Positions 1 to 10,151 of a DNA stretch of 64,000 nucleotides are shown in pieces. The position numbers and the translations under genes were made by a program. The DNA is from Sipunculus nudus. Lineage: Eukaryota > Annelida > Sipuncula > Golfingiida > Sipunculidae. The notes under the pieces are model-generated. The model worked only from the letters and a program-made list of their open reading frames with translations, made no database searches and was not told where the DNA came from. The stretch lies in NCBI GenBank assembly GCA_026874595.1, contig CM049310.1, positions 80,157,056 through 80,221,055 of the forward strand, written 5' to 3'. Each line of letters begins with the position of its first letter. Position 1 is the stretch's first letter.

Positions 1-254
1 TATTTGTCATGAAAATTTCTATTTTTCATGAAATTTTCTAAGTTTAGGAGCCGTAAAACGCTCAAAAATAGGTCAACCGGGACGAAACGCGAACTCGATC
101 TATAACTGGTCATTATCTGCCCACACACCAAAAATCAGGCCAATATCTGCAGGCATTGCGAAAAAAAGTCCGTACAACTGTTTGATTTCGGAATGACGGA
201 ATGACGGACATGGGTAAAACTATATGCCCCGGCCACTGTGTGGCATGGGGCATA
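1..254 (+). mobile_element. 3' end of hairpin-terminated non-autonomous element (family D)
   Basis: The right end is abrupt. A hairpin at 223-254 (TATGCCCC pairing with GGGGCATA, plus an inner CCAC/GTGG) is followed directly by LINE sequence that is uninterrupted in copies 2 and 3. A short GACGGAAT-type tandem repeat (about 190-212) lies just upstream of the hairpin, as in family A. Microsatellite plus terminal hairpin is the pattern of Helitron/Helentron-derived non-autonomous elements. The 5' part lies outside the window, so length and class are inferred. Confidence 0.55.
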
Positions 255-378
255 AAAACAAACCCTAGCACAGGGCAGTCCCAACCAATATTAAAACCCG
301 ACGGCTCAGTAGCCGAAACCTCTCAAAGTAAAGCAGACTTATTTGCGGACACATTGGAAAAAATACACACAACACCAG
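255..378 (+). pseudogene. Orphan scrap of LINE ORF2 (linker before the RT)
   Basis: This stretch translates to the segment between endonuclease and reverse transcriptase (TNPSTGQSQPILKPDGS, then KADLFADTLEKIHTTP), nearly identical to 13770-13890, 29930-30050 and 37970-38095. It breaks off near 378 and joins LINE 5' UTR sequence with only a few shared bases at the joint (ACACCAG/CAG). It is either a remnant of an older copy into which copy 1 inserted, or the product of template switching. Confidence 0.8.
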
Positions 379-550
379 CATCCGACACCGACGCGCAAGT
401 CCAGCAGCAGCCCCCCGTACACCACCAGCGGAAGTTTAGAGGACACCCAGACGAGCGCACATCCCATCCGCCCACTGACAGCAACTACCAAGACGACTAC
501 CCAGACCTACACCGGGACAACTCCAGACAGACCAGACAAGACCCCCCACC

Positions 551-592
551 AGTCCTTTTTAGGACTACCCCCCAACAGTCCTACTTAGGACT
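551..592 (+). other. Twin hairpins in LINE 5' UTR
   Basis: AGTCCTTTTTAGGACT (551-566) and AGTCCTACTTAGGACT (577-592) are perfect 6-bp stems with 4-nt loops. The same pair occurs at 26640-26655 and 26667-26682, and a single one at 34766-34781 in copy 3, whose 5' UTR is otherwise different. A conserved RNA or DNA signal is inferred; its role is unknown. Confidence 0.6.
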
Positions 593-781
593 AATCAATC
601 ACTCATCGACCTGGCATCGGACAGACAGACAACTTTAGGTCCGCTGCCTGCCACAAGACTTCAAGACCCAAGACCAAGCCTCAAGACCAAGACCAAGCCA
701 AGACTGGTAGCCCTGGAACAAGCCAAGAGACGACAAGACCACCCCGACAGCCGGAACCCAAGTCAAGACAAGCAAGACAAG

Positions 782-1156
782 TCAAGAATCCCTGACAGTG
801 GGCAAACAGACAACTTTAGGCCCACTGCTTGGGGACAAGCTGAAGACCAAGCCAAGACAGCCTGCCCGATCCAAGTCACAGGAAGTCCGGCTCTTCGCGG
901 TAGGAGTTGTTCTGTCGGCGGTCTGGGTTTCCCTGCTTGTGTTCGGGTCTGTTGTGGTGCGCATTCTGCTCGGGGATGTCGCTCGCGGCCGGGTTCGTGG
1001 GGGCAGCGGCTTTGCTGCTGATATCCGTGCAATGAGTGGCCCGCTCGGGGCTTTGTGGATGTGGATGATGTAGCTTTCTCGGTCACCGGTGCGGGTGCAT
1101 GCTGGTTGCTCTTGGCGGCTCCTTGGCTTGGCTTGTGTGGCAATTTTCGGCATCAA
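782..1156 (-). other. Antisense ORF in LINE 5' UTR, 124 codons
   Basis: The minus strand is open for 124 codons from an MMPKIATQAKP start. The matching region of copy 2 (26853-27230) is open for 125 codons in the same frame with clearly related protein (MMLKIATQAKP, TGDRESY). No known domain is recognised; it is Arg/Pro/Thr-rich. The region is GC-rich and stop-poor, and an overlapping plus-strand frame is also open, so chance is a real alternative. Confidence 0.25.
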
Positions 1157-1403
1157 AATTATAGTCTAAAGAGACAGGCCGGGGCGGTGGTCCCAGACCA
1201 CCTTAACCGTGTCTGTCTAGTGACTCAAAATACTAGATCTAGTCTAGTCTAGTCATACACATACACAAGTCATACAAGGTATAAACAAGTAAGTAAACAT
1301 ACATTCGTGCATGACACTTCTGGAGCCGAAAAGAAAAACAAGTAAGTTATTTACTAGCACTACTAAACAACTTAACACACTACAAACAAAACATCACACA
1401 GGC

Positions 1404-2661
1404 ATGTCCCGTACTGGGGGCAACTCACCAAAATACATCACGGACACAGAAGGATTCACCAGGAAAAAAACCAAAACAGAAATTAAACAGGCAAAACTAC
1501 AAGAAAACACAGACAAAAACAACATAACACCTCAAACAAACGAACCAACCATGACAAACAAAAACAACCCGAAACAAACTGACAACCCAAGTAAGAAAAC
1601 AACAACAAAACAAGCAGCCGATAACAAACCAAAAACCACTGAAAACAAACCAAAAACAACAGACAAACCAAAAGCGAACCAAAACAAACCAAAGAACAAA
1701 AACCAAACAATCTTAGATAACAAACTGCAAACAAAACATGCAAAACCCGCAAACGACAACAGTGACAATATTGATACACAAAACACACCCATTGAGATGT
1801 TAAACGACATCATCATTGCAAAGGACAAAGAGATTGAAAAACTCAATCTCAGGCTTGACTCTAAGCCAGCCATTATGAATGGCATGGCCCAAGAGCTAAA
1901 AGCACTCAGAGAGGCCATGACAAAAGAAGACACAAAACACATAAACACACAAAACTCAGAAAATACACAAGTCTCCCCCCAACTCTGTAGCTGCGATACG
2001 GAACTTTACAAAATGGTAGACATCAAAAACACCCAAGAAAGAAAATACATCACACCCAAAAGACCGTCAGCTAGACAAAAGATTATTCCTAGCAAACACA
2101 ACATCAAATGAAACCCAAGTACAAATGAACCTTAGAGACAAAACACATGGACACCCAAACCAAAACACCAAAACGTAAACAAACCTCTCCACAACAAATC
2201 ACAGACAAACCTGAAGCACACACAAAACCAAACAAAAAACACAAACAATCAACTCCCACAACAAACAATCAAACAAACAAACTGCAACACCAGAAACAAC
2301 TCAAGAAACACAACCTCCCACCACACAAACAAAAAACACAAACGAGGAAACCAAAATGGACACAAATCAAACCCAAACAGGAAAAAACAAAAAACCAAAC
2401 AAAGGAGCAATAAAAGGTGTACCAACAGACACAAGCACACAATAAATAAAAGAAGCTCTAACCAACATGGGCGTCACAGAAGCCCATAGACTTGGACAGA
2501 GCATGGTATTCAAACTAACTTTTGAGACACCAACTGCATACCAAAATGCCACAAAAACAAAACTAAAACTGAACAACAAAATCTACACACTCACAAAATA
2601 CAAAGAATTAAAAGAAATAACACAATGTTATAACTGCCAAAGATTTGGCCACACAGCAAAA
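1404..2661 (+). pseudogene. LINE copy 1 ORF1, 5' part (gag-like RNA-binding protein)
   Basis: The ATG at 1404 (MSRTGG) matches the start of the intact ORF1 of copy 3 (MAARTG); the upstream in-frame ATG at 1311 is not supported by that comparison. A coiled-coil-like stretch lies around 1790-1920 (heptads in MLNDIIIAKDKEIEKLN). Then comes Lys/Thr/Asn/Gln-rich low complexity, a pre-knuckle domain around 2467-2630 and the first half of a CCHC knuckle (YNCQRFGH). The frame is broken after 2111 and 2413, and element E1 cuts it inside the first knuckle. ORF1 proteins of this superfamily bind LINE RNA to form RNPs. Confidence 0.75.
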
Positions 2662-2841
2662 CAAGTGACCCATGGGTCATGACGCTCAGCTGACTGGGAA
2701 GAGATTCACAAAAGGAAATTTTATCATCAGAATGGTAGATACCCATTCAACTGAAGCATCAAACAGATTAACCAACAGGCCAAGATTTAGTCTGTATTTA
2801 TATATCTGAAAAATAGAGAAAAAATGTGTAAACTTTAAAAA

Positions 2842-4172
2842 CTAGAATACGGGTAGCCGACAAGTGACTACGTGTATCTGCCAAAATCAGAGTGAAGTGA
2901 GGCATGGATTGAGTGGCAAGGGGAAACAGAGTGAGGTATGTTGCATATTAGCATGGATGTCTGCAGCCTAAATGTGTATGTAGGTTGTGCAACCTACCAC
3001 AAATCCAGAAAGCTGTCCAAGTTGTATACATATGCAAAATTTTAGGCAGAAAAGTCAAACCACTACATGGATATGAGTGATTTTAGCCCACGGCAGACAA
3101 ACAGACAGACGCTGTGCAAAAATGGTTGCAGTTTTGTGTATGATAAAGACCTATGTGAGATCTAAACACAAGCACAATTTTGGCCCAATTGTTCAAATGG
3201 TTCCTGAGATATGAGCTTGGATGTGTGCAGCGTTAACTAGAATGTAGGTGGCGCCACCTGTCATAAAATCAAGAAAGCTATCCAGGATGTATAAACCTGC
3301 AAAATTTTAGGCAGTTATGTCAAACCACTACAGAGAAATGAGTGATTTTAGGCCACGGCAGACCAACAGACAGACGCTGTGCAAAATGTGCAAAAATGGT
3401 TGCAGGTGGCCCCTCCAGTTTTGTGTATGATAAAGACCTATGTGAGATCTATACACATGCAAAATTTAGCCCAATCATTCAAACAGTTCCCGAGATATGA
3501 GCTTGGATGTCTGCAGCATAAACTAGAATAAAGGTGGCGCCACCTGTCATAAAATCAAGAAAGCTATCCAGGATGTATAAAACTGCAAAATTTTAGGCAG
3601 ATATGTCAAACCACTGCCAAGATGTGAGTGACTTTATTGAACGGCAGACAAACAGACAGACGCTGTGCAAAAATGGTTGCAGGTGGTGCCACCAGTTTTG
3701 TGTATGATAAAGAGCTATGTTAGATCTATACACATGCAAAATTTTGGCCCGATCGGTCAAACGGTTCCCGAAATATGAGCTTGGATGTCATCAGCGTGAA
3801 TGAGAATGTAGGTGGCGCCACCTGTCATAAAATCAAGAAAGCTATCCAGGATGTATAAGCATGCTGAATTTCAGGTGAATTAGTCAATTCACTGCAGAGA
3901 TATGAGTGATTTTAACCAAAGGCAGATGAACAGATGGACACTGTGCAAACATGGTTACAGGTGGCGCCACCAGTTTTGTGTATGATAAAGAGCTATGTTA
4001 GATCTATACACATGCAAAATTTTGGCCCAATCGTTCAAATGGTTCCCGAAATATGAGCTTGGAAAGCTGATAAAATCAAGTCCCAGAGGAGCTCTCTGGA
4101 AACGAATGCGGCAACCTGCGGAGGAACCCGGTCAAAAACATAGTATCCGCAAAACTTCGTTTTGGCGGTTAC
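2842..4172 (+). mobile_element. B1: family-B hairpin element nested in E1
   Basis: Starts CTAGAATACGGGTAG with a degraded stem-loop, then TATCTGCCAAAATC. It ends with the hairpin TATCCGCAAAAC-TTC-GTTTTGGCGGTTA (4144-4171). The core is B monomers with AGGTGGCGCCACCT palindromes (for example 3240-3260, 3533-3545, 3811-3823). The end is shortened relative to B2: the block with GGTCAGAGGTCA is missing. Confidence 0.65.
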
Positions 4173-6440
4173 AAAAATACAGGTGGCTCCACCAGTCTGC
4201 AGAAACTAATAAAAACACTTACAAACATCAATATCCATGCAAAGAATCATGGTGATCTCCCCATTAGTTGTTCAGATACTTCAGCTCTTGTATCAAATTG
4301 TCCATTATTCTGAGGGATACTTCAGAGTCCTATAGCTTGAAGGATATGGGTAACAGAGACCTAATTCTAAGTTTCCACAGGCACTTTTCATGGGCCTTCT
4401 TGCATGACAAGAATGAAGATTCTAGGTCCAGTTGTTGCGATTTGTACCCTGTTGACAGATAACCACATCTTTAAAGGTATCAAAAAAAGAGAAAAAAAAT
4501 CGTAAAAATTTGAAAAAAATAGAGGTGGCGCACCTAGTCTGCAGAAACTGATGAAACAGGTCATGATCAATATGTATGCCTAAAATCATGACCATCAGTG
4601 TTGTAGTTATTGAGATACTGCAGTTTTTGTATCAAATTTTCCATTATTCTGGGGGGTAATTTGGAGCCATACAGCTTAAAGAATATGGGTAACAGAGACC
4701 TAATTTCAGGTTTCCATGGAGACTTTTCATGGGTCTCCCTGTGTGTCAAGAATGAAGATTCTAGGTCCAGTTTTAATGATTTGTGCCCTGTTAACAGATG
4801 TTCATAACTTTAAAGGTCTCAAAAATAAAGAAAAAATTCGTAAAAAAACCCAAACAAATACAGGTGGTGCCACCAGTCTGCAGAAACTGATGAAACACTC
4901 CATGATCAATATCCATGAAAACAATTATGGTGATCTCTGCATTAGTTGTTCAGATACTTCAGCTTTTGTATCAAATTTTCCATTATTCTGAGCTGTACTT
5001 TGGAGTGCCATAGCTCAAAGGATATGGGTAACAGAGACCTATTTTCAGGTGTCCATGGAGACTTATCATGGGTCTCCCTGTGTGTCAACAATGAAGATTC
5101 TAGGTCCAGTCCTTACGATTTGTACCCTGTTGACAGATAACTACATCCTGAAAGGTCTCGAAAATAGAGAAAAAAAATTGTGAAAATTTGAAAAAATACA
5201 GGTGGCACCACCAGTCTGCAGGTACTGATGAAACACCTCTTGATCAATATGTATGCCAAAAATCATGACCATCAGTGTTGTAGTTATTGAGATGTTGCAG
5301 TTTGTTTTTATCAAATTTTCCATTATTCTGGGGGGTTATTGGGAGCCCCCCATAGCTCAAAGGATATGGGTAACAGAGACCTTATTTCAGGTTTCCATGC
5401 AGACTTTTTATGGACCTCTCAGTGTGTCAAGAATGAAGATTCTAGGTCCAGTCTTTATGATTTGTGCCCTGTTAACAGCTGTTCACATTTTTAAATTCGT
5501 AAAAAATCGAAAAATTCAGGTGGCGCCACCAGTCTGCAGGAAGTGATGGAACATCTCATGATCAATACGTATGCCAAAAATCATGACCATCAGTCAAGTA
5601 GTTAATGAGATATTGAAGTTTTTGTATGAAATTTTTGACTTTTCTGGGGGGTACTTTGGGGCCCCATAGCTCGAAGGATATGGGTAACAGAGATCTAATT
5701 TATGGTTTCCACAGAGACTTTTAATAGGTTTCTCAGTGTGTCGAGAATGAAGATTCTAGGTCCAGCGGTTACGATTTGTGCCACGTTAACAGATGACAGC
5801 ATCTTTAAACGTCTCAAAAATAGAGGAAAAAATTGTAAAAAAATCGAAAAATACAGGTGGCGCCACCAGTCTGCAGGAACTTATGGAACATCTTATGATC
5901 AATATGTATGCCAAAAATCATGACCATCAGTGTTGTAGTTATTGAGATATTGAAGTTTTTGTATGAAATTTTTTACTATTCTGGGGGGTACTTTGGGGCC
6001 CCATAGCTCGAAGGATATGTGTAACAGAGACCTAATTTCTAATTTCCAAGGAGATTTTTCATGGACCTCTCAGTGTATCAAGAATTAAGATTCTAGGTCT
6101 AGGCTTTACGATTTGTGCCTTGTTAACAGATGTTCACATTTTTAAAGGTCTCAAAAATAGAGAAAAAAATTTGTAAAAAATCGAAAAATACAGGTGGCGC
6201 CACCAGTCTTCAGGAAGTGATGGAACATCTCATGATCAATATGTATGCCAAAAATCATGACCATCAGTCAAGTAGTTAATGAGATATTGAAGTTTTTGTA
6301 TGAAATTTTTTACTTTTCTGGGGGGTACTTTGGGGCCCCATAGCTCGAAGGATATGGGTAACAGAGACCTAATTTCTGGTTTCCAAGGAGATTTTTCATG
6401 GACCTCTCAGAATCCCAAGTTACAAGGTTCTAGGTTCAGC
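4173..6440 (+). repeat. Tandem array of family-A monomers (about 337 bp x 7)
   Basis: Palindrome-containing joints fall near 4181, 4522, 4862, 5200, 5518, 5854 and 6190, a period of 318-341 bp. Each monomer has (A)GGTGGCGCCACC, CAGTCTGCAG, ATGATCAATATGTATGCC, GATATGGGTAACAGAGACC and TTCTAGGTCCAG blocks. Later monomers are more alike than earlier ones. The open frames encoding variants of MGNRDLISGFHGDFSW are monomer translations, not genes. Confidence 0.85.
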
Positions 6441-6535
6441 GGTTACGATTTGTGCCTGGTTAACGGACAGACAGACGGACAGACGGACAAAGAGTGATCG
6501 CTATAGCTCAGATGACTTTCAGTCAGCTGAGCTAA

Positions 6536-7049
6536 AAATGCAAAGAAACAGCCAGATGCCTAAGATGCGGCACTACCGGCCACACCCTAAAAGACTGCAA
6601 CATAAACAGACAAGACGCTAAATGCACAAATTGCCAAGGAAACCACATAGCAAGCTTCAAGTCTTGCCCAACATACAAACTAGCAAACACCACACACAGG
6701 AAGAATGAAAAAATAATCCAAGAAAAAACAAGAAAACAGCCCCTACTACCGGCACCCGTGCCCGCTCTCCCAGCTTGGACAAACAAACCCAGAACTCCCC
6801 CCCCCCCCCCAAATAGCACAAGGATCACACAACATCAAGCAAGCCACATCAAACCTAACTTTCTTAGCAACAGCCATGTCAGAACTGTTACCTAATAAAA
6901 CAATCCCAGAAATATGCAATATACTTGCAGTAGGACACAAACACGCCTACAACTTCACAATCCATCCCAGGATTGTAGAAGAAAACATTAGAATGACTAA
7001 ACAAAACAGAAATCTATATAGGCAGGAATTTCCGGCCTTAACCAGATAA
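6536..7049 (+). pseudogene. LINE copy 1 ORF1, 3' part (zinc knuckles and C-terminus)
   Basis: Resumes right after E1: rest of knuckle 1, knuckle 2 (CLRCGTTGHTLKDC), knuckle 3 (CTNCQGNHIASFKSC), then the C-terminal region ending in QEFPALTR and TAA at 7047-7049. A 13-C run (about 6798-6810) and frame changes disrupt the tail. CCHC knuckles bind nucleic acid. Compare the intact version at 36240-36787. Confidence 0.75.
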
Positions 7050-7944
7050 ACCCACCCATAAAAGTCAAATTCAATAGTGTAAATAATAATATAGATAACA
7101 CTAGCCCCCCAACTAACACTCCAGACGACAAACTCAAGATCATCCACATAAACACGAATGGCTTAAACACCAAAAAACAATGTTTATTAAACTATTTGAC
7201 AAATAATAAAATCAAAATAGCATTAATCACAGAGACAAAACTAAAACCGGGATCCCATTTCTTGATGGGACCCTATGACTTAATCAGAGCAGACAGAAAA
7301 ACAGGAGCCGGAGGGGGCACGGCCATTTGTATAGACAGACAATTAAACTACACAAACAAATGGTTCGGTAATTTTAAAGCAGAAGCCCTCTCCGTGCGCA
7401 TAAACAACGAACAAAACACAACCTCCCCCCTAGATATAATAGTTTATTACAATCCACCACAAAACAAATTACAACCACAAATATTCAAAAAGGTCAGAAA
7501 TAACAGTAAAAATTACATAATTCTCGGAGACCTTAACGCCCCACACAAAAACTATGGCGCACGATATACAAATGAATCTGGCAGAATACTAATGAACAAA
7601 CTTTCAGACGGTAACTTAATCCTATTAAATGACGACAACCCAACTTACTTTAACTCCGCAAACGAAGCGTGGAATATATTAGACCTTGCTCTAGCCACGT
7701 CAGAAATAGCTCTAAGCTCAGAATACTATGTGGGAGAGGATATAGGTTCAGATCATCTCCCGATCCATTTAGATATAAACTGGGCACCAAAAGTTGCGCC
7801 CCCAAAAAAATTCAGAGATCTGAAAAACGCAGACTGGGACAAATTCCAAAAAATGACCGACCCTGATGAGGTGGATGTTATTACCCACCTCCAGATCGAT
7901 AATCTGACACACGAGATGACCGAGTCCATCACAGAAGCCATTAA
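7038..7944 (+). pseudogene. LINE copy 1 ORF2, endonuclease part
   Basis: An APE-type (exonuclease-endonuclease-phosphatase) nuclease that nicks target DNA. Visible motifs: IHINTNGL, ALITETKL (catalytic Glu), GDLNAPHKNYG near 7528-7560 and SDHLPIHLD near 7750. The ORF2 frame is already open upstream of the ORF1 stop (through 7047-7049, one base back) and has no conserved ATG. The ORF is cut after the codons for SITEAI by an insert flanked by TTAA; the ORF tail beyond 7944 is insert sequence. Homologous to 28830-29650 and 36860-37690. Confidence 0.8.
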
Positions 7945-8149
7945 CCCTTTACTGTTCAGATTAGCCTGTGGATTGTCACACTCCTACTGTTCAGATTTAT
8001 TTTGCATTTTTTCCACATTTTGACATGAATCTATATAAGAGACATTATCTCAGTAACCGTTAAAGGTATCTTTGTGAAATTTTCAGCTTTTACTGTCAGG
8101 TATATGTCCATCATATTATTTTATTTATTTTCTATATACCTGGTTTGAT

Positions 8150-9560
8150 ATGTATGTAACTAAGGTATATACAGGTAAAAACAGGTAAATCTGTACTAAC
8201 TGTATTTCCACTCACTGGTATATCACCAAAATGACCCCTTTCATCCTGTTCAGGTAACCCATTAACCCTTTGATTAAAAAAGGGAAATGTAAGGATTTTT
8301 TTTCACTCTAAGGTAATTATTAATTAATGGTAAGAAAAAGGTAAATGATTTGGTTTAATATTGGAAAGGGAACCACCAACAAACCAGAATATGCAAGTAA
8401 ATTAGATTTTTCTGTGGAAATCAAATATTTTTCACCTGAAAAGCTTGCTGACCCAAAGAGCACATTCTATGATTATTAACATATAACACATATGTTTACC
8501 TGTACAGGTAAGTAAAGGTAAATTATTTTTTTTTTCTGAATATGTTAGCAAACACCTTGTTCATCAATATAGTTACTATAAATTAATACCTTCTCTATTT
8601 ATGGACTGTATAATTCATTTTTATATAAGAACAGGTGCTTTTAATACAGTAATTAAGTTACCTATGTGAATAGTACCTTTGTTCTTCAACTGATCTAATT
8701 ACCTGTGGCAGTGACAAAATCATGCTGAAAAGTGGCTGAGAAGAATATGGATAAACAAGTGTCAACTGTGTAAAACCATTATATTTTGATTTTTCAGACA
8801 TGTAAAACATAAATTGATAATTTTGGTTACGGTTACACATAAAAACATACTCACCTGTACAGGTGAGTTCAGGTAAATACAGGTAAATTATTTTTTTAAT
8901 GAAGTATATATATTTTATACATGTAATAAGGGAGAAAAAAAACATACAACTTAATTTTGAGTGCCATGTGTAAAATTTATGAATTATAGGTACTAACTGC
9001 ACTATTTATTGGGTTACCTGAAATGATACCTTTGATCTTAAACAGATTTAATTACCTTTGTAAGTACAGAATATAAAGACAACTTTTCATTTTAAAAGTG
9101 GAGAGGAAATTTTTGAAGGAGTTAAAACAATATGCAGAAACTATCTTTTAATTAACTGCACAGCCACGAGACTTGTGGATTTCAATTTTGCCAATTTCTA
9201 CCTGTAAAAGTTTACTCACCTGCACAGGTAAGATCAGGTAAATAAAGGTAAATTCTCATTTTTTTAATTTAAATTATATATTATACTTGTTATAAGGGAC
9301 ATTGCAATAAAAACTATTTACTTTTGTCCAATGTGCAAAATATATAATTTATGGGTGTGAAATGCACTAATTATCTGGTTACCTGTAATATACCTTTTTA
9401 TGTCAAATTAATATATTTTTACATGTGCAGGCAAAAACAAATCGCCGACTGATTTTAAAATAAAATCTGGAAAAATGTGTCTACCCTGTTTGTTAACATT
9501 TCATGCAATAATAAAATTGCTGTTTAGTTGGTCTGTCGCGTTTATCTGCACTGGTAAAAA
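8150..9560. repeat. About 360-bp tandem repeat with ACCTGTACAGGT dyad
   Basis: Roughly four diverged units, period 355-365 bp. The palindrome ACCTGTACAGGT recurs near 8499 and 8854 and as ACCTGCACAGGT near 9218. It is followed each time by AGGTAAATACAGGTAAATT-like sequence and a T-rich stretch, then TACTAACTGCACTATTTA-like and GTTACCTG blocks. Confidence 0.7.
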
Positions 9561-10063
9561 TCCAGGTGCGACAGGTAAACAGGTGTGCACTTGGTTCGAT
9601 CAACGATTAGCCTAAATAAACGTTGATATATCCAAATCTTTCCCATTCGAAACAGTGCGAATGTACTAAAATTTGAAATAAAAAATCAAAACAAATATGT
9701 CTTGCACTTGTGAAAACTCTTATTTTCTTAATTGAGGGTATCCATGCAATTTCTTTTGAAGTAACCGCCCCTCCGCGGCTGACGGTGATTGAGCGATAAT
9801 GAGTGAATTTAGCAATATGTAGCACACAAGGTACATTAACGAGGCGGTTTTGCAGACTTTAGTCACAGAATTATCCTATCTAGTCAATATAACGGAAAAA
9901 TAAAAATAAATAAAACATTTACTGGACAATTAAGATGCAAGACGACACGTCTGTTTGGGTTTTTTTTCCTGAACGGTCCAATTTTACCGCGTCATCCAGC
10001 CAGCGGTGACGCACTGACGCTGCAAACTTTTCTCACCCAATCGTATCTACTTTTACTCAAGCA

Positions 10064-10151
10064 AGGTTCACGTGACTGGGTCTGGCGTGTTTATTTTGTA
10101 AAGTCTTTTAAATGGACATGGTTCACGTGACTGAGTCTGGCGTGTTTATTA
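10064..10151. repeat. Two direct repeats with CACGTG
   Basis: About 33 bp (GGTTCACGTGACT, then GTCTGGCGTGTTTATT) is repeated at roughly 10066 and 10121, a period near 55 bp. Each copy carries the E-box palindrome CACGTG. Possibly regulatory, possibly a minor duplication. A 20+ G run lies at 10217-10243. Confidence 0.45.

Larger units (their letters stand above)
379..1403 (+). promoter_or_regulatory. LINE copy 1 5' UTR
   Basis: About 1 kb, GC-richer than its surroundings, collinear with 26467-27330 of copy 2. It has two perfect hairpins at 551-566 and 577-592, an internal near-duplication (about 625-665 versus 806-850, sharing ACAACTTTAGG) and ends in a run of CTAGT repeats (1229-1253) also present at 27304-27327. 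As LINE 5' UTRs usually carry an internal promoter this is the likely promoter region, but no TATA or initiator is evident. An antisense ORF is embedded (782-1156). Confidence 0.65.
2662..6535 (+). mobile_element. E1: family-A hairpin element with nested B1
   Basis: Inserted precisely in the A-tract of the ORF1 zinc-knuckle codons. The 5' end has the 14-bp palindrome TGACCCATGGGTCA (2666-2679), then GCTCAGCTGACTG (2684-2696). The 3' end is a hairpin AGCTCAGATGACT-TTC-AGTCAGCTGAGCT (6505-6533; 12 of 13 pairs) followed by AA. The 5' motif equals the 3' hairpin arm, which is the sub-terminal inverted repeat arrangement of Helentron-type elements. The core is about seven 337-bp monomers, then an ACGG/ACAG microsatellite (6466-6490). 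No coding sequence; ORFs across the monomers are repeats of one another. Class assignment is inference. Confidence 0.65.

Noticed and set aside
1483-1948. Long minus-strand ORFs rich in Phe/Val/Cys/Leu opposite ORF1 (also 27406-28029 and 46775-47041)
   Set aside because: They mirror the A-rich, stop-poor sense strand of LINE ORFs and have no independent conservation.
4268-6497. Many short ORFs with MGNRDLISGFHGDFSW-like protein in E1 (and 18448-20376 in E2)
   Set aside because: They are translations of the 337-bp monomers in every repeat, with varying frames and ends; no sign of a protein.
8658-9002. 114-codon minus-strand ORF in the TTAA insert
   Set aside because: Lies across the 360-bp tandem repeat, is AT-driven and has no domain.
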